Source of the DNA: Chitinophagaceae bacterium
GTDB lineage: Bacteria > Bacteroidota > Bacteroidia > Chitinophagales > Chitinophagaceae
Assembly (NCBI GenBank): GCA_947483345.1
Contig: CANKNL010000097.1
Location: forward strand, 1-9,697
DNA: 9,697 nucleotides
Reading direction: 5' to 3'
Under the pieces are notes generated by a model that did no database searches, was not told the origin of the DNA, and saw nothing but the letters and a program-made list of their open reading frames with translations. Below are positions 5,750 through 9,697 of the stretch, piece after piece (positions within the stretch are counted from its first letter, which is position 1; each line of letters begins with the position of its first letter). The translations under genes and the position numbers were made by a program.

Positions 5750-6481
5750 ATGCCAGCAAACAAACCCGAATTATATACCTGTCTTTCACCGTCACTTTTA
5801 GATTTATATGATGTTGAAAAAAGCATTGTCGTTATTATTGATGTATTAAGAGCCACATCAACCATTGCTACCGCTTTACACCACGGTGCTAAAGCTGTCA
5901 TTCCGGTTGATAGTGTGGCGGCGTGTATACGAATTGGTAAACAAATCGACAGTATTACCGCCGGCGAAAGAGACGGGCAAATTGCCGAAGGATTGGAATA
6001 TGGTAATTCACCTTTTGAATATCCCCGGGAATTCATTAATGGTAAAACCCTGGTACTTACTACCACCAATGGAACCCGGCTACTGCAAATGGCGCTCGAT
6101 AATAATGCAAAAGCCATCATCACCGGGTCATTTCCAAATCTGTCGGCTGTTTGCGATTATTTAACCGCTCAAAAACAACATGTCATTTTGGGCTGTGCAG
6201 CCTGGAAAAACCGAATCAATATAGAAGACAGTCTTTTTGCAGGGGCTGTTATCAATAGAATAGGAAAACATTTTTCTATAAACTGCGATTCATCGCAAAT
6301 GGCTACAACCCTGTATAACGACGCTAAAGATGACCTGTTTCAATTTATGAAACTAAAAAATGCATCACATTATAAACGACTTTCGGCTTTTGGATTGGAA
6401 AAAGACATTCAATATTGTTTAACAGAAGATATAGCCAATGCTACTGTGGTTTATGAAGCGGGCAAACTGTTGTCTAAATAA
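5750..6481 (+). CDS. comB: ComB-family 2-phosphosulfolactate phosphatase
   Basis: ComB hydrolyses (R)-2-phospho-3-sulfolactate to sulfolactate and phosphate in a Mg2+-dependent reaction, originally described in coenzyme M biosynthesis of methanogens. The family is also found in many bacteria. The 243-residue length fits. Conserved blocks are VVIIDVLRATSTI (27-39), the AGERDG loop (71-76), GLEYGNSPFEYP (81-92), TTTNGTRLL (104-112) and the WKNRINIEDSLFAGAV segment (152-167) with its acidic pair E159/D160. The ATG at 5750 follows the SRPBCC stop by 10 bases with only an A-rich leader. No comA, comC, comD or comE homologue lies nearby, and coenzyme M is not expected in this phylum. The bacterial role is therefore open: sulfolactate production, a link to sulfonolipid or cysteate chemistry, or another phosphoester substrate. 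Family call is firm; physiological substrate uncertain. Confidence 0.92.
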   Translation: MPANKPELYTCLSPSLLDLYDVEKSIVVIIDVLRATSTIATALHHGAKAVIPVDSVAACIRIGKQIDSITAGERDGQIAEGLEYGNSPFEYPREFINGKTLVLTTTNGTRLLQMALDNNAKAIITGSFPNLSAVCDYLTAQKQHVILGCAAWKNRINIEDSLFAGAVINRIGKHFSINCDSSQMATTLYNDAKDDLFQFMKLKNASHYKRLSAFGLEKDIQYCLTEDIANATVVYEAGKLLSK

Positions 6482-6554
6482 TGATACCAGACAGCCTTTA
6501 ACATAAAATCTTATTAATCTTTCTGTAACCTTTAAACCCTCAGTTTTTTTCCGT

Positions 6555-6562
6555 TATTTTTG
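6555..6562 (+). promoter_or_regulatory. Likely -7 promoter box of the SNF2 helicase gene
   Basis: TATTTTTG matches TAnnTTTG and lies 90 bases before the helicase start codon in the 170-base gap after comB. At the expected spacing there is only TTTA (6531-6534) instead of TTTG. A 28-codon short frame (ATG at 6588, TAA at 6672-6674) lies in the leader and overlaps the helicase start, but it has no other support. Confidence 0.4.
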
Positions 6563-6651
6563 CAAATTGCCTTTTTCAGAAATAGATATGGGTTTTAACA
6601 TTCAATATTTAGTGATATCTGAAATTATAAATCGGCAAGCTAATTTCCAGA

Positions 6652-7512
6652 ATGGCATTACCACACCTGATTAAATACGTTTACAACAATGGTTCCGACG
6701 AAGTAATCCGGCGCGGCAAAAAGATTCATGCATTGGGTTTTGTTGAACTGGTTGAACATGACCAGCTGATGGGCGCCGTTGTGTTTAGAGTAAAAGATGA
6801 CAGCTATTCTACTTTTTATAAAGTGTATATCCAAAAATATACCGACGCCAAATCAATTTCTGTACGATGTACCTGTCCCTATAATTTAGGTGATATCTGC
6901 CGCCACGAAGCTGCTGCATTGATACGTATGCAGGATATGGTTGATAAGAACATGTTGGGTAATACCAATATTCAATATAACCAGCGGCATACGGTAGCCA
7001 AGATGAAACACATTGAATTGAAAATGATCAAGCTGTTTTCATCACCGGGTATCTATGCCGAAGCTGAAAACATTTTGCGCAGTACCAAAGCCAATATTCT
7101 CAAAGCGGCCGATGAACGGGTGGAAGCAGAATTAATAATCGACGGCGAAAATTATCCGCTCGTTATTCAAAAAAACGACGAACGAAATTTTGACACCTCC
7201 TGTAAATGTGGCGAAACCGAACATCCGCTCTGCGAACATAAAACAATGTTGTTTTTACAATTGCTGGATGCGTACGGCACGTTTTATTTTGACAGCATAC
7301 GTAACTGGGATAAAGAAAAAAACAAGTTGCTCCAAATTTATGGTTATAGCCTGGAAGACGACCTGACCGGCAAATTTGAATTTACCTATAAAGAAGGCAA
7401 ACCGTTTTTAAAAGTACTCGACCTGTCAATTAAAAGAGTGGCGGCAGGTGCTTTAACAACCGGTTCTGCCGAAACTTTTATGTACCGGATTTACCGGTAC
7501 CGGAAATTGTAG
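6652..7512 (+). CDS. SWIM-SNF2 helicase, N-terminal part before a frameshift
   Basis: The first 276 residues of a large SNF2-family ATPase are read here before the frame runs into TAG at 7510-7512. There are two SWIM-type zinc motifs with the same spacing, CxC-x7-CxH: C73-x-C75...C83-x-H85 (CTCPYNLGDICRH) and C184-x-C186...C194-x-H196 (CKCGETEHPLCEH). SWIM motifs bind zinc and are thought to contact nucleic acid or protein. Most bacterial SWIM-SNF2 proteins are described with one such motif. The tail after F276 (MYRIYRYRKL) is out of frame and unlike the family. The frame one base back (7434 onward) continues directly with YVPDLPVPEIVVDD and the rest of the protein. The start at 6652 is the natural ATG, preceded by an A/T-rich leader. 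This fragment alone would have no ATPase activity. Confidence 0.85.
   Translation: MALPHLIKYVYNNGSDEVIRRGKKIHALGFVELVEHDQLMGAVVFRVKDDSYSTFYKVYIQKYTDAKSISVRCTCPYNLGDICRHEAAALIRMQDMVDKNMLGNTNIQYNQRHTVAKMKHIELKMIKLFSSPGIYAEAENILRSTKANILKAADERVEAELIIDGENYPLVIQKNDERNFDTSCKCGETEHPLCEHKTMLFLQLLDAYGTFYFDSIRNWDKEKNKLLQIYGYSLEDDLTGKFEFTYKEGKPFLKVLDLSIKRVAAGALTTGSAETFMYRIYRYRKL
7476..7500 (+). other. Apparent -1 frameshift site: T run followed by a hairpin
   Basis: The helicase frame changes by -1 between 7434 (first codon after a TAA in the second frame) and 7512 (stop in the first frame). The smoothest join is at the T4 run 7476-7479: with one extra T, or a -1 slip on TTT, the reading becomes SAETF-YVPDLPVPEI. 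Two bases later GTACCGG (7482-7488) pairs perfectly with CCGGTAC (7494-7500) around the loop ATTTA. A missing T in a homopolymer (assembly error or true mutation) is the simplest cause. Programmed slippage is possible, but there is no canonical X-XXY-YYZ heptamer and the spacer is short. Confidence 0.7.
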
Positions 7513-9697
7513 TAGATGACCAACCGGTTATTAAACTCGGTGTTGTTTTTAATTTCAATGCCGGCATGTATCCTTATTTTGATTTGGATCTGGTACAGGG
7601 CGAATCTGATGAGGACCAAATGCATTATATCAGTAAAGTTGAAAAAATAGATCTTTCTAAATTTGTAAATACAGAATTGTTCAGCGAGGAAGATAAACAA
7701 CTGTTACAGCTGGTGCGAAAACTGCAAAGAAGTGAAATAAATAAATACCTCGATCGCAACTCACCCTTCAGCGGTATTTGGGAAAATATCATTCATACAG
7801 ATGGGGATGATTTACCCGAAGAGACAAAAGCACTGATCACAGAATACCTGCAACCCAAACTTAAAAAAATATTTGAAGAACAGGCCGCTAATCATTTTAT
7901 TTTTTATTTGCCTAAAGCCAAACAATTTAATACCGCTAATTTGGTGGAAGTTGAATTAAGTGAAAACTTTATTGCGCCGGTCTTTAAAGTACAGGCTAAT
8001 GCCGAACATTATGAAATTGCCTGTACGGTAAAACTAATGGGCGATACCATTCCGTTTACCGAAAATGAATGTAACAGCAGCCTGGTTTATTTAAATGAGC
8101 ATGTGTTGTATTTATGGCAACATGCTGAAGATGTTTTACAGGCCGAGAAATTTTTAAAAGAAGGCAATATTCAACTCAGTAAAGATAACTGGGCCGAAAA
8201 AATGAAGCAGGTCATTTTGCCCCTCACTAAAGAATACAAGGTAGAGTTTGATAAAAGCTTGGTAAGGGAAATTAAAAGTGGTGAGCCTGATGTAAAATTA
8301 CAATTGCAGGAAAAGGGCGACTATCTTGTGTTTCAGCCTATATTTAGTTATAAGGGTTTTGAAACAAAGCCTGCTGATAAAGAAAATATTACGATACCGG
8401 ATGGCGATAAAATACTGATCATCGAGCGTAACCTGGAATCTGAAGAAGCCTTTTTAAAAAAGCTGGAAAGCCTGCATTCTCTCTTTGTAAGGCCCGATCA
8501 TAACAAAAATAACCTGGTATTAAAAGGTGCCGATGTGCTGCGTAACAACTGGTTCTTTTTATTTGTTGATGCCATGAACGACATGAAAGTGCCGGTATTT
8601 GGTTTTGAAGCCCTGCGTAATTTCCGCTTTAATACGGCCAGGCCCAATACACATATACATGTTAGTAGCGGCCTGGATTGGTTTGATGCCAAAGTGGAAA
8701 TTGAATTTGGGGAACAACGGGTTGGCATAGATGCGATAAAAAATGCCCTCATCAATAAGCAGTCCTTTGTACAGTTAAGTGATGGCACTTTAGGTATACT
8801 GCCCGATGAATGGCTGAAAAGATATTCATTATTGTTTAAAGTGGGCGATGGCAGAAGCGATCAGTTACGCTTGTCAAAATATCACATGAGTGTGATAGAC
8901 GAGTTATATGAGAACCGGGATGAAAAAGAATTAAGTTTTGAACTGGATGAAAAATATGAACGTTTAAAAGAATTTAAAAATATTCCGGAAACAGCAGCGC
9001 CCGAACACTTGCAACACATACTACGGCCTTATCAAACATCCGGGTTCCAGTGGCTCAATTATTTAAATGACGTTGGATGGGGCGGTATTTTAGCCGATGA
9101 CATGGGTTTGGGTAAAACGGTTCAGGCATTAAGTATGCTGCATCATTATAAAGATATCAATGGCGGATTAAAGGCCATCGTCGTTTGTCCAACCACGTTA
9201 ATTTATAACTGGCGTAATGAAGTACAGAAATTTTCACCGTCCTTAAGTTTTCATATACATCACGGCAGTTTACGCACCCGTAATATTGAAGAATTGCAGA
9301 AAAATAATATTATCATAACCACATACGGCACACTGCGTAGCGATATACAGGTTTTGTTGAAAATTAATTTCGATTATGTTATTCTTGACGAAAGTCAGGC
9401 CATCAAAAACCCCTCATCAAAAGTGACCAGGGCCGCCTGTTTATTGAATGCCAAAAACAGGCTTTGTATGAGTGGTACACCTTTGCAGAATAATACGTTT
9501 GATATTTTTGCACAAATGAATTTCTTAAATCCGGGCTTATTGGGCAACATGGAATTTTTCAGGAACGAATTTGCCACACCTATTGATAAATTTGGCGAAC
9601 AGGAACAAAAAGAACATTTACGTAAATTACTATTTCCATTTATTTTACGCCGTACCAAAGAACAGGTTGCCAAAGACCTGCCCGATAAAACGGAGAC
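7479..9697 (+). CDS. SWIM-SNF2 helicase, continuation and helicase core (cut by window edge)
   Basis: This frame is open from 7434 to the right edge and carries the rest of the protein. A family-specific middle region (about 7515-9010, including SEEDKQLLQLVRKLQRSEINK and NRNSPFSGIWENI) leads into the first RecA-like lobe of an SNF2 ATPase. The helicase motifs are LRPYQTSGFQWLNYL (Q-like, from 9021), the Walker A motif DDMGLGKT (9096-9119), motif Ia VVCPTTLIYNWRNEVQKF, the Walker B motif DESQ (9387-9398, the bacterial SNF2 variant of DEAH), motif III MSGTPLQNN (from 9468) and FILRRTKEQVAKDLP near the edge. The second lobe is beyond the window. SNF2 proteins couple ATP hydrolysis to movement on duplex DNA; bacterial relatives are linked to transcription recycling (RapA-like) or to DNA repair and defence, and which applies here is unknown. 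Joined to the N-terminal part, about 1,015 residues are visible, without other interruption. Confidence 0.9.

Noticed and set aside
5743..6123. Minus-strand open frame of 126 codons opposite comB
   Set aside because: Antisense shadow of a conserved family gene.
6588..6674. 28-codon short frame overlapping the helicase start, similar in placement to the PadR and PspC leaders
   Set aside because: It lacks the 15-base repeat, ends 23 bases inside the helicase gene, and has no sign of conservation.
7476..7500. Firm call of programmed -1 ribosomal frameshifting
   Set aside because: There is no canonical slippery heptamer and the spacer to the stem is only 2 bases; a lost T in a homopolymer is simpler. 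Kept only as an open question.
1..9697. CRISPR array, insertion sequence, rRNA or riboswitch
   Set aside because: No regularly spaced repeats, transposase frame with terminal inverted repeats, rRNA-like sequence or recognisable riboswitch core was seen on either strand.

Overview
The window looks like chromosomal DNA of a Bacteroidota bacterium, probably near Chitinophagaceae. This rests on AT-rich intergenic DNA, weak or absent Shine-Dalgarno sites with A-rich leaders, several TAnnTTTG-type promoter boxes, and protein families typical of the phylum. These families include a PadR regulator paired with a large PspC-domain membrane protein, and a SWIM-SNF2 helicase. The taxonomic call is inference from protein style, not from a marker gene.

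Layout. Bases 1-359 (minus strand) hold the N-terminal part of a secreted MORN-repeat protein that runs off the left edge. Bases 360-836 form a long divergent intergenic region. It contains several inverted repeats, short open stretches that look like gene remnants, and a good promoter whose -33 element lies inside an imperfect palindrome. Bases 837-3928 are a stress-type gene group: a short leader ORF, a PadR-family repressor (919-1287), a second short leader ORF (1302-1355), a 722-residue protein with two PspC domains (1352-3520), and a small putative lipoprotein (3551-3928). A strong hairpin terminator closes this group at 3967-3997. Bases 4096-6481 hold metabolic genes on the plus strand: gcvT (glycine cleavage T-protein), an SRPBCC ligand-binding protein, and a ComB-family 2-phosphosulfolactate phosphatase. 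The last two are separated by 10 bases and are probably co-transcribed. From 6652 to the right edge lies an SNF2-family helicase with two N-terminal SWIM-type zinc motifs. It is interrupted by an apparent -1 frameshift at about 7476-7479 and is cut off by the window end within the helicase core.

How the parts may work together. The PadR/PspC group reads as a self-regulated envelope-stress module: the PadR protein probably binds the palindrome over its own promoter, and the membrane protein is the likely effector. Both genes are preceded by the same 15-base sequence, AAAGTATAGCCATGA. Each copy opens a short reading frame that ends at the start codon of the following gene, which suggests translational coupling. 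No clearly new multi-gene defence or metabolic system is visible. The points most worth a second look are this duplicated leader arrangement with its candidate operator, the frameshift followed by a hairpin in the helicase, and the tandem SWIM motifs.
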